Below are positions 56,436 to 64,000 of a DNA stretch of 64,000 nucleotides, in pieces. This DNA comes from Frigidibacter oleivorans. Its GTDB lineage: Bacteria; Pseudomonadota; Alphaproteobacteria; Rhodobacterales; Rhodobacteraceae. Below the pieces are notes generated by a model that saw only the letters and a program-made list of their open reading frames with translations, was not told where the DNA came from and ran no database searches. Each line of letters begins with the position of its first letter. Within the stretch, counting starts at the first letter, position 1. The translations under genes and the position numbers were made by a program. The stretch spans positions 1 to 64,000 of the forward strand of contig NZ_RJRZ01000019.1 of the NCBI RefSeq assembly GCF_003993775.1. The letters run 5' to 3'.

Positions 56436-57611
56436 ATGACGAACGGGGGTCCCTGGGGGGGCGGCGGAGGCGGCAGCGGCGGCAACGACAACGAGAAGCG
56501 GGGTCCGCGGCGACCGGGGGAGGGTTCGCAGATCCCCGAGATCGAAGAGATCATGAAGAAGGGGCAAGAGCAGCTGCGCGTCCTGATGGGCGGGCGCGGT
56601 CCGCGCGGCCCTCAGGGACCGGGTGGCAGCGGCGGCTCCGGCGGCCCGGGCCTGTCGCGTGGCACGCTGGGCATCGGCGCGCTGGCGCTGGTCGGGCTGT
56701 GGGCCTTTGCCTCGATCTACACGGTGGACACGGGCGAACAGTCGGTCGAACTGTTCCTGGGCGAATTCTCGTCCATCGGCGATCCGGGGCTGAACTTCGC
56801 GCCCTGGCCGCTGGTGACGGCGAATGTCGTGCCGGTGACGCCGGAACGCACCGAGGATATCGGCATGGCGCGCAACGGCGCCAGCGATGCCGGCCTGATG
56901 CTGACCGGCGACGAGAACATCGTCGACATCGACTTCCAGGTGGTCTGGAACATCTCGGACCCGCGCCGCTATCTGTTCAACCTGCGCGACCCCGAGGCGA
57001 CGGTGCGCGCCGTGTCGGAATCCGCCATGCGCGAGATCATCGCGCAAAGCGAGCTGGCCCCGGTGCTGAACCGCGACCGCGGCGCCATCGCCGCGCGGCT
57101 GGAGGAACTGGTGCAGACCACGCTCGACAGCTATGACAGCGGGCTGAACGTGGTGCGGGTCAACTTCGACCGTGCCGATCCGCCGGGCGAGGTGATCGAC
57201 GCCTTCCGCGAGGTGCAGGCCGCCGAACAGCAGCGCACCCGCCTGCAGAACGAGGCGGACGGCTATGCCAACCGCGTGCTGGGTCAGGCCCGCGGTGACG
57301 CGGCCGAGGTGCTGGAAAGCGCCGAGGCCTATCGCGCCGAGGTCGTGAACCAGGCCGAGGGCGAGGCGAGCCGCTTCAGTTCGGTGCTGGAGGAATATTC
57401 CAAGGCGCCCGAGGTGACGCGCAAGCGGCTGTACCTCGAGACGATGGAACAGGTGCTGGGCGACGTGGACAAGATCATCATCGACCCGGACAGCTCGGGT
57501 CAGGGGGTCGTGCCCTACCTGCCCTTGAACGAGATGGTGCGCGCGCCCGGCTCGGCCGGCACGCCCGCGGGCGTCAACGCCGCAACCGCCGCGACGACGG
57601 GGGGCAACTGA
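56436..57611 (+). CDS. hflK: FtsH protease modulator HflK
   Basis: 391 residues: a Gly-rich N-terminus (residues 1-70), a transmembrane helix (about 75-95, LGIGALALVGLWAFASIY), then a SPFH/band-7 domain with VDTGEQSVELFLGEF and long helix NEADGYANRVLGQARG. HflK and HflC assemble into a membrane-bound ring around FtsH. The start at 56436 follows AGGGA. Stop and hflC start overlap as TGATG. Confidence 0.94.
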   Translation: MTNGGPWGGGGGGSGGNDNEKRGPRRPGEGSQIPEIEEIMKKGQEQLRVLMGGRGPRGPQGPGGSGGSGGPGLSRGTLGIGALALVGLWAFASIYTVDTGEQSVELFLGEFSSIGDPGLNFAPWPLVTANVVPVTPERTEDIGMARNGASDAGLMLTGDENIVDIDFQVVWNISDPRRYLFNLRDPEATVRAVSESAMREIIAQSELAPVLNRDRGAIAARLEELVQTTLDSYDSGLNVVRVNFDRADPPGEVIDAFREVQAAEQQRTRLQNEADGYANRVLGQARGDAAEVLESAEAYRAEVVNQAEGEASRFSSVLEEYSKAPEVTRKRLYLETMEQVLGDVDKIIIDPDSSGQGVVPYLPLNEMVRAPGSAGTPAGVNAATAATTGGN

Positions 57612-58666
57612 TGAAGACGACCACCATCCTGCTTCCGGCCGTGGTCATCGCCATTGCCGCGGCCCTGTCCTCGATCTTCATCGTGGACGAACGCGAAAAG
57701 GCGCTGCTGCTGCAGTTCGGCCAGATCCGGGCGGTCAAGGAAGACCCGGGCCTCGCCTTCAAGATCCCGCTGATCCAGCAGGTCGTGCGCTATGACGACC
57801 GCATCCTCAGCCGCGATGTCGATGCGATGGAGGTCACGCCCGCCGATGACCGTCGCCTGATCGTCACCGCCTTCGCCCGCTATCGCATCGCCGACGTGGT
57901 CCGCTACCGGCAGGCTCTCGGCGCGAACAGCACCACGGCGGCGGAACAGCGGATCGACACCATCCTGCGCGCCCGCCTGCGCGAGGTGCTGGGCTCGGTG
58001 CCGTCGGACGCGATCCTGTCCTCGGACCGGGCGCAGCTGGCCGCCGATATCCGCGACAGCGCGCGGGACGAGGCGCAGGCGCTGGGGCTCGACATCATCG
58101 ACGTGCGGCTGATCCGCACCGACCTGCCCGAACAGAACCTCGACGCGACCTTCGCCCGGATGCGGGCGGAACGCGAACGCGAGGCGGCCGACGAGATCGC
58201 CCGCGGTAACGAGGCGGCGCAGCGCATCCGCGCCCAGGCCGACCGGACCGTGGTCGAGACGGTGTCCGACGCGCGCCGCCAGGCCGAGATCATCCGCGGC
58301 GAGGCCGATGCGCAACGCAACGCCATCTATGCCGATGCCTTCGGCCGCGACCCAGACTTCTTCGAGTTCTATCGGTCGCTGAATGCCTATCGCCAGGCGC
58401 TGCAGGCCGGGAACTCGACGCTGGTGATGTCGCCGGACAACGAGTTCTTCACCTACCTGCGGGATTCCGGCGGGACGGGGCAGGGCGGGACCAGCGGCGC
58501 GGCGCCGGCCGAGCCTGCGGCGACCGAGGGCACGGCGGACACCGCTGCGCCGGAGCCGGCCGAGGCCCCCGTTGCGGCGGAGCCGGCAGAGGCGCCGGTC
58601 GAGGCGCCGGCCGCTCCGGAACCTCCGGAGGCCAGCGCGGCCCCTGCGGCGCCCGCGGGGAACTGA
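57611..58666 (+). CDS. hflC: FtsH protease modulator HflC
   Basis: 351 residues: one membrane helix (4-22), then a band-7 domain with FIVDEREKALLLQFGQIR and EDPGLAFKIPLIQQV, and the helix EIIRGEADAQRNAIYADAFG. The C-terminal 60 residues are a Pro/Ala/Glu low-complexity tail (EPAEAPVAAEPAEAPV) absent from E. coli HflC. It starts on the last base of the hflK stop. Confidence 0.94.
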   Translation: MKTTTILLPAVVIAIAAALSSIFIVDEREKALLLQFGQIRAVKEDPGLAFKIPLIQQVVRYDDRILSRDVDAMEVTPADDRRLIVTAFARYRIADVVRYRQALGANSTTAAEQRIDTILRARLREVLGSVPSDAILSSDRAQLAADIRDSARDEAQALGLDIIDVRLIRTDLPEQNLDATFARMRAEREREAADEIARGNEAAQRIRAQADRTVVETVSDARRQAEIIRGEADAQRNAIYADAFGRDPDFFEFYRSLNAYRQALQAGNSTLVMSPDNEFFTYLRDSGGTGQGGTSGAAPAEPAATEGTADTAAPEPAEAPVAAEPAEAPVEAPAAPEPPEASAAPAAPAGN

Positions 58667-58670
58667 TCCG

Positions 58671-58877
58671 GTGGCCGGGCCGCTGTCGCAGCCCGTGCTC
58701 GCCCTGGGACTTGTACTGTCCATCGAGGGGCTGGTGCTTGCACTGGCCCCTTGGCATGTCGAACGGGCCCTCGCCTGGCTCGCCGCGCAGGGGCGGGACC
58801 GCCGGCGGGCGATCGGGCTGGCGGCGCTGGCCCTGGGCGTGGCGCTGGTCTGGCTGGCGCGCCGGCTGTCCGCCTGA
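58671..58877 (+). CDS. DUF2065 (YjeT-like) small membrane protein
   Basis: 68 residues from a GTG at 58671, two hydrophobic helices around LSIEGLVLALAPWHVERAL, which is the DUF2065 motif. The gene normally sits after hflC in proteobacteria, which supports the call. Function unknown. Confidence 0.83.
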   Translation: MAGPLSQPVLALGLVLSIEGLVLALAPWHVERALAWLAAQGRDRRRAIGLAALALGVALVWLARRLSA

Positions 58878-59076
58878 GGGGCGCCGGGGGGCGATCCGGC
58901 CCCGCAGCGGCCCCGCGGCACCGTCTGAAGGTGAGTGTTGCAAGCTTCTCACCCGCATGTGACGCTGCGAGAACGAGCGTGGCTTGCGAAAGAGGGACCG
59001 GATCACCGAGATACGGGGTGAGAGCCGGGCGGCGACAGCCGGGCGCCGGCCATCCGACGAGGAGAAGGAGTTCAGC

Positions 59077-60579
59077 ATGTCAGACCGGGTTCTGTCCCGT
59101 GCGCCGGAAGGTGCCGGTCCCGCGGGCCGGACGTTCGCAGTTCGGACGATGAGTTTTCTGTGGGCCGCGGCGGCGGCGCTGGCGCTGGCGGTCGGACAGG
59201 CTGGCCCCGGCTATGCCCGCGCCGCGCCCGAAAGTTTCGCCGACCTCGCCCAGCAGGTCAGCCCCGCCGTGGTGAATATCACCACCTCGACCACCGTCGC
59301 GGCACCTGCCGGGCCGGGGCCGATCGTGCCGGAAGGATCCCCCTTCGAGGACTTCTTCCGCGAGTTCATGGACCCCGAGGGCAACGGGCCGATGCCGCAG
59401 CCGCGCCGGTCGAACGCGCTGGGGTCGGGCTTCGTCATCTCGGAAGACGGCTACATCGTCACCAACAACCACGTGATCGAGAATGCCGACGAGATCGAGA
59501 TCGAGTTCTTCGCGGGCAACACCCTGCCGGCCGAGGTCGTGGGCACCGATCCCAAGACCGACATCGCGCTGCTGAAGGTCACGAGCGAGGCGCCGTTGCC
59601 CTTCGTGCAGTTCGGCGACAGCAACGCGATGCGGGTCGGCGACTGGGTCATGGCGATGGGCAACCCGCTGGGTCAGGGCTTCTCGGTCTCGGCCGGGATC
59701 GTGTCCGCCCGGAACCGGGCGCTGGCCGGCACCTATGACGACTTCATCCAGACCGATGCCGCGATCAACCGGGGCAACTCGGGCGGGCCGCTGTTCAACA
59801 TGGAGGGCCAGGTGATCGGGGTGAACACCGCGATCCTGTCGCCGAATGGCGGGTCGATCGGCATCGGCTTCTCGATGGCGTCGAACGTGGTGAACAAGGT
59901 CGTCTCGCAGTTGCAGCAGTATGGCGAAACCCGCCGCGGCTGGCTGGGTGTCCGCATCCAGGACGTGACCCCCGACGTGGCCGAGGCGATGGGTCTGGCC
60001 GAGGCGAAGGGCGCGCTGGTCACCGACGTGCCGGAAGGTCCGGCGGCGGATGCCGGGATGCTGGCCGGCGACGTGATCACCACCTTCGACGGCGCCGACG
60101 TGGCCGATACCCGCGAACTGGTGGGCCGCGTCGCGGATACCGAGGTCGGCAAGGCGGTGCGCGTGGTCGTGCAGCGCGAGGGCCGCAGCGAAACGCTGCT
60201 GGTGACGCTGGGCCGCCGCGAAGAGGCCGAGGACACGCCCGTGCCCGCCGCGGCCGGCCGTCCGCAGGCGCCCGCGCAGGAAGAGATGCTGGGCATGACG
60301 CTGACCCCGCTCGACGCCGATATCGCCTCGGAACTGGGGCTGGCGCCGGATGCCTCGGGTCTGGTGGTGCGCGACATCGACGAGATGAGCGCCGCCTTCG
60401 AGAAGGGCCTGCGCGCCGGCGACGTGATCGCCGAGGCGGGCCAGCAGAAGGTGACCTCGCTCGACGACCTGACCGCCCGGATCGAGGAGGCCAAGGAGGC
60501 GGGGCGCAAGTCGCTGCTGCTGCTGATCCGGCGCGAGGGCGAGCCGCGCTTCGTCGCGCTGTCGGTCGAGGACGAGTAA
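59077..60579 (+). CDS. degP: Periplasmic serine protease, DegP/HtrA (Do) family
   Basis: 500 residues. A signal peptide is likely after a basic start (about 20-48, FLWAAAAALALAVGQAG). The triad is His132 (TNNHVIEN), Asp162 (KTDIALLK) and Ser235 (GNSGGPLF). Two PDZ domains follow at about 285-385 and 405-500. It degrades misfolded envelope proteins. AAGGAG lies six bases before the ATG. Together with hflKC it forms a membrane-quality group. Could equally be called mucD. Confidence 0.94.
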   Translation: MSDRVLSRAPEGAGPAGRTFAVRTMSFLWAAAAALALAVGQAGPGYARAAPESFADLAQQVSPAVVNITTSTTVAAPAGPGPIVPEGSPFEDFFREFMDPEGNGPMPQPRRSNALGSGFVISEDGYIVTNNHVIENADEIEIEFFAGNTLPAEVVGTDPKTDIALLKVTSEAPLPFVQFGDSNAMRVGDWVMAMGNPLGQGFSVSAGIVSARNRALAGTYDDFIQTDAAINRGNSGGPLFNMEGQVIGVNTAILSPNGGSIGIGFSMASNVVNKVVSQLQQYGETRRGWLGVRIQDVTPDVAEAMGLAEAKGALVTDVPEGPAADAGMLAGDVITTFDGADVADTRELVGRVADTEVGKAVRVVVQREGRSETLLVTLGRREEAEDTPVPAAAGRPQAPAQEEMLGMTLTPLDADIASELGLAPDASGLVVRDIDEMSAAFEKGLRAGDVIAEAGQQKVTSLDDLTARIEEAKEAGRKSLLLLIRREGEPRFVALSVEDE

Positions 60580-60600
60580 GAGCCGCCACCGGCGGGGAAG

Positions 60601-60622
60601 GGGCGCCTTCGGGCGCCCTTTT
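60601..60622 (+). terminator. Terminator of the protease gene
   Basis: Seven-base stem GGGCGCC/GGCGCCC with a stable TTCG tetraloop, then TTTT. Twenty-one bases after the stop. Confidence 0.88.
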
Positions 60623-60634
60623 CGCATCCGCGGC

Positions 60635-61195
60635 TCAGCTGCCGTCGCGGCCCACGGCCATGATCCCCAGATCCACCGCCGCCGCCATCGACAGGATGCC
60701 GCTGTCCAGATCCCGCGGCGCCTGAAACCGGCGGATCGCCCGCCGGGTCTTCGCGTCGAGCGTGCCGGTGGGCGGGCCGTCGAACAGCCCGCGCGCCGCC
60801 AGCGCTCGCTGCAGCGAGGCCAGCACATCCGGCGACAGGTCGGCGGGGCAGGGGGTGCGCACCCACAGCGCCGCCCGTTCGCGCACGATCCGCTGCCGCG
60901 TCTCGGTGCGGTAGCTGGCGGGCGTGATCACGCTGCCATCCGCCGCCAGCTCGGCCGGGTGGTGCAGCACCTGTTCGGTCACCGTCTCGATCACCGCGGG
61001 CGTCACATCCTCGCCCCAGCAGCTGTCGGCCTCGGCCGCGGGGGCGGGGCTGCCGAGCGGCCGGATCACCGCCTCGCCGGCATAGGAGCGCATCGGGTCG
61101 GGCGGGGCCACGGTGCCGGCGACACAGGCCGCCAGCGCGGCGCAAAGGATCGCGGCGGCGAGCCGGGGGGCAGAGGCGCGGGGGAAGGGGGGCAT
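60635..61195 (-). CDS. Lipoprotein with a peptidoglycan-binding domain
   Basis: 186 residues. A lipobox is visible (LCAALAAC). The C-terminal half (LSPDVLASLQRALAARGLFDG, TLDAKTRRAIRRFQ) is a peptidoglycan-binding domain 1 fold. The middle (WGEDVTPAVIETVTEQVL) is shared by similar Rhodobacteraceae proteins; exact role unknown. Anchored probably in the envelope. Confidence 0.83.
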   Translation of the reverse strand: MPPFPRASAPRLAAAILCAALAACVAGTVAPPDPMRSYAGEAVIRPLGSPAPAAEADSCWGEDVTPAVIETVTEQVLHHPAELAADGSVITPASYRTETRQRIVRERAALWVRTPCPADLSPDVLASLQRALAARGLFDGPPTGTLDAKTRRAIRRFQAPRDLDSGILSMAAAVDLGIMAVGRDGS

Positions 61196-61347
61196 CGGGC
61201 CTCGGCTGGCTTGCGGATCGCGGATGAGCGGGGCCTGCCCGCGGTGCGCGAGACTAGCGGCGGCGGCGCGGCGGGAAAAGCCCCGGCCTGCCGCGGCGGC
61301 CCCAGGTCGTTGCGGCGGCACTGGAAATGACCGGCGGGATCGCCTAG

Positions 61348-61719
<372 letters not shown>

Positions 61720-61849
61720 CCCGTCCGCGCGCCCCCGCGCGTCGCCTTTTGCCCGGCGCCCGTCGCTTCGGGCGCAGGCCGGGCCGGGCGGGGCGGGCAA
61801 TCTGGCCCCGACCCCGCGGCCCGGGGAACTGTCCGAAGGATCACGCGGC

Positions 61850-62734
61850 ATGTCGAATTTCGTCCTTACCGTCACCTGTCCGTCGCGGCGCGGCATCGTC
61901 GCGGCGATTTCGGGCTTTCTGGCCGATCAGGGCTGCAACATCCGCGATTCCGCGCAGTTCGACGATCTGGCGACGGGCCGGTTCTTCATGCGCGTCAGCT
62001 TCGCCAGCGAGACGGGCGCCGACCGGGCGGCGCTGGAGGCGGGTTTCGCCGCGGTGGCCGAGGCCTTTGCGATGGGTTGGGCGATCCATGACGGCGCCGG
62101 CAAGACCCGGGCGCTGATCATGGTGTCGAACTTCGGCCATTGCCTGAACGACCTGCTGTACCGCTGGCGGATCGGCGCACTGCCGATCGACATCGTCGGC
62201 GTGGTGTCGAACCACCTGACCTATCAGAAGGTGGTGGTGAACCACGACCTGCCCTTCCACCACATCCGGGTGACGCCCGACACCAAGCCCGAGGCCGAGG
62301 CGCGCCTGCTGGCGCTGGTCGAGGAGACGGGGACCGAACTGGTGGTGCTGGCGCGCTACATGCAGGTGCTGTCGGATGCGCTGTGCCAGAAGATGTCGGG
62401 GCGGATCATCAACATCCACCACAGCTTCCTGCCGTCCTTTAAGGGCGCGAATCCCTACAAGCAGGCCTATGAGCGGGGGGTGAAGCTGATCGGCGCCACC
62501 GCGCATTACGTGACCGCCGACCTCGACGAAGGGCCGATTATCGAACAGGACACCGTGCGCGTCACCCACGCGCAATCGCCCGAGGACTATGTGAGCCTCG
62601 GCCGCGATGTCGAGGCATCGGTGCTGTCGCGGGCGGTTCACGCCCATATCCACCACCGGGTGTTCCTGAACGGCACGAAGACCGTGGTCTTCCCGCCCAG
62701 CCCCGGCAGCCACGCCAGCGAACGGATGGGCTGA
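61850..62734 (+). CDS. purU: Formyltetrahydrofolate deformylase
   Basis: 294 residues: ACT domain (1-80, FVLTVTCPSRRGIVAAISGF) then a formyltransferase-like catalytic domain with VSNFGHCLNDLLYRWR, NIHHSFLPSFKGANPYKQA and GATAHYVTADLDEGP. It hydrolyses 10-formyl-THF to formate and THF, balancing one-carbon pools. The ACT domain is the likely Met/Gly sensor. Convergent with the next gene. Confidence 0.96.
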   Translation: MSNFVLTVTCPSRRGIVAAISGFLADQGCNIRDSAQFDDLATGRFFMRVSFASETGADRAALEAGFAAVAEAFAMGWAIHDGAGKTRALIMVSNFGHCLNDLLYRWRIGALPIDIVGVVSNHLTYQKVVVNHDLPFHHIRVTPDTKPEAEARLLALVEETGTELVVLARYMQVLSDALCQKMSGRIINIHHSFLPSFKGANPYKQAYERGVKLIGATAHYVTADLDEGPIIEQDTVRVTHAQSPEDYVSLGRDVEASVLSRAVHAHIHHRVFLNGTKTVVFPPSPGSHASERMG

Positions 62735-62754
62735 CGCGGAGAGGAGCCAGGCGA

Positions 62755-63696
62755 TCAGGCGGCGGCGCGGAACAGCGCCGTCACCTCGTCCAGGAAGGCG
62801 CGGCGGATCGGCTCCCGCTCCATCAGGATTTCGTGCTGGGCACCCGGCACCACCTCCAGCCGGCCGCCGGGCCAGCGCCGCATGACATCCTGCACCGCGC
62901 CGGCATCGACGACCCGTTCGTCGCTTCCGATGGCGCAGAACGCCGGCAGGGCGGGTGGCGGCAGATGGCGCAGCGCCCGCATCTCGCGCAGCGCCGCGAA
63001 CAGCCAGCGCAGGGACGGCCCGCCCAGCGACAGGTCGGGGTGTCGGCGCAACTGATCCTGCATCAGCGCGAAGGTCGCGGCATCGCTGGTCAGCATGTTG
63101 CCGGCCATGCCGGTTTCGGACACATAGCTGCGCCGGCCGGTGCCGGGCGCATAGCGCAGGCCCAGGCCCAGCATCGTCGCCCCCCCGCTCAGCGCCCAGG
63201 CCAAGGGCCGCGTGGCCGCGGTCATGCGGATGCCCCACATCGGCGCCGAGAAGGCAGCCGCGCGCACCGGCAGCCGGTCGTGCAGCGCGCGCAGGCCGAT
63301 GCACCCGCCCATGGAATGGGCCAGCAGGAAGAAGGGTTCGGGCAGGGCGGCGCCGCGGGCCGCGGCCAGCACCGCCGTCACATCCTGCCGATAGTCGGCG
63401 AAGCTCGCCACATCGCCCAGTTCGCGGTCATGGCCGGGACGGTCGGCAAGGCCTTGGCCCCGCCAGTCCACCGCGACAGCAGCCAGGCCCCGCGCGGCCA
63501 GATCCCGCGCCGTGGCCCCGTATTTCTCGATATATTCGGTGCGGCCCGGGAAGATCAGCACCGTGCCCCAGGCGTCCGGACCCGGCCAGAAACCGACGCG
63601 CAGCCGCGTGCCATCCGCCGCCCCGGTCCAGATCGCCGCGCCCTCTGCCGGTCCGTCGGCGATGCCGGCGTGAAAGGGCGCGGAGTCTGTCGTCAT
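62755..63696 (-). CDS. Alpha/beta hydrolase, lysophospholipase (PldB) type
   Basis: 313 residues. Nucleophile in LLAHSMGGCIGL; oxyanion region FPGRTEYIEKYG; acid in IGSDERVVD; His in GAQHEILME. This is the monoacylglycerol lipase/lysophospholipase L2 pattern. The start at 63696 begins MTTDSAPFHAG. Seven bases after the SCP2 gene, same strand, so both may act on lipids. Confidence 0.9.
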   Translation of the reverse strand: MTTDSAPFHAGIADGPAEGAAIWTGAADGTRLRVGFWPGPDAWGTVLIFPGRTEYIEKYGATARDLAARGLAAVAVDWRGQGLADRPGHDRELGDVASFADYRQDVTAVLAAARGAALPEPFFLLAHSMGGCIGLRALHDRLPVRAAAFSAPMWGIRMTAATRPLAWALSGGATMLGLGLRYAPGTGRRSYVSETGMAGNMLTSDAATFALMQDQLRRHPDLSLGGPSLRWLFAALREMRALRHLPPPALPAFCAIGSDERVVDAGAVQDVMRRWPGGRLEVVPGAQHEILMEREPIRRAFLDEVTALFRAAA

Positions 63697-63703
63697 CGGT
63701 CGC

Positions 63704-63994
63704 TCAGGACAGGGCGGCGCCAAGCTGCATGGCGAGGCCCACATTGCCATCCACCGTCAGCTTGCCCGACATGAAGGCCGCGGTCGGGTTCACGTCGCCC
63801 GACAGTATGCCCTCGAACGTGTCGCGCGACGCGGTCAGCGTCACGTCGGCCTCTTCGTCGCCGGCGCGGGCGCCCTGCGCGTCGAGCATGATCGCGCCTT
63901 CATCCTCGATGATGAACTTGGCCACGCCTGCCGAAAAACCGTCCGTCATCCGCGCGTTCAGCGCCTGCACCGCACCGTCGATCACGTCGCTCAT
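63704..63994 (-). CDS. SCP2 sterol/lipid-binding domain protein
   Basis: 96 residues made of a single SCP2 domain: VAKFIIEDEGAIMLDAQGA and GDVNPTAAFMSGKLTVDGNVGLAMQL. Such proteins bind lipids or acyl-CoAs in a hydrophobic pocket. The start codon is complete at 63994, only 6 bases from the window edge, so the promoter is outside. It may feed lipids to the neighbouring lysophospholipase-like hydrolase. Confidence 0.93.
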   Translation of the reverse strand: MSDVIDGAVQALNARMTDGFSAGVAKFIIEDEGAIMLDAQGARAGDEEADVTLTASRDTFEGILSGDVNPTAAFMSGKLTVDGNVGLAMQLGAALS

Positions 63995-64000
63995 CCTGAT

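Noticed and set aside
54936-57047. 703-residue open frame on the minus strand opposite gor and hflK
   Set aside because: Crosses two well-supported genes on the other strand, with low-information composition; a shadow frame.

Overview
This 64 kb window is a GC-rich chromosomal segment from an alphaproteobacterium of the Rhodobacteraceae, most likely Paracoccus or a close relative. The pointers are a GcrA-type cell-cycle regulator at the left edge, a polyhydroxyalkanoate (PHA) locus in the phaZ-phaC-phaP-phaR order known from Paracoccus denitrificans, an omega-transaminase that closely resembles the characterised P. denitrificans enzyme, and strong G/C bias at third codon positions nearly everywhere. 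Genes are tightly packed on both strands, with many 1-4 nt start/stop overlaps. I see no rRNA, tRNA, CRISPR array, insertion sequence or prophage.

Layout. 1-2.6 kb: gcrA (cut by the window edge) and the arginine genes argF and argD. 3-9.4 kb: rlmJ between two inverted copies of an intergenic repeat, a YmdB-like phosphoesterase, an SLC13/RCK permease, yebC, a PPOX-fold stress protein and small envelope proteins. 9.4-17.3 kb: an MsbA-like ABC exporter coupled to a tyrosine-phosphatase-like protein, two PLP aminotransferases, an MFS exporter with an unusual start, and a glyoxalase-fold protein. 17.5-21.7 kb: thyX with an ArsC-like partner, cspA and thrS. 21.9-23.5 kb: two alpha/beta hydrolases, one without its nucleophile serine. 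23.5-28.3 kb: the PHA locus, with PhaR-type operators on the phasin promoter. 28.3-39.2 kb: PLP and amine metabolism, including one long minus-strand operon that joins an amino-acid-type ABC importer to two glutamine-synthetase-like ligases, a class I amidotransferase and a DAO-family oxidase.

39.3-43.4 kb: small accessory genes (a PhnD-like binding protein, TerB, DUF1330, PPK2 and a MarR/DUF1428 pair), ending in a low-GC gene that resembles a PD-(D/E)XK nuclease and lies directly behind pyrG. 43.4-47.7 kb: nucleotide synthesis (pyrG, purA) with secG. 47.7-50.9 kb: a protein of about 1040 residues whose middle is an alanine- and acid-rich disordered region. 51-56.4 kb: thiamine pyrophosphokinase, an EamA transporter, serine dehydratase, rpiA and gor. 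56.4-60.6 kb: membrane quality control (hflK, hflC, a DUF2065 protein and a DegP protease). 60.6-64 kb: a peptidoglycan-binding lipoprotein, a ferredoxin, purU, a lysophospholipase-like hydrolase and an SCP2-domain protein.

Most of the window is core metabolism. The parts most worth following up are the gamma-glutamyl-type amine operon (31-39 kb), the foreign nuclease-like gene riding behind pyrG, the phasin promoter architecture, the inverted intergenic repeat around rlmJ, and several proteins with altered catalytic positions. Functions come from family motifs recognised by eye; no database search was run.
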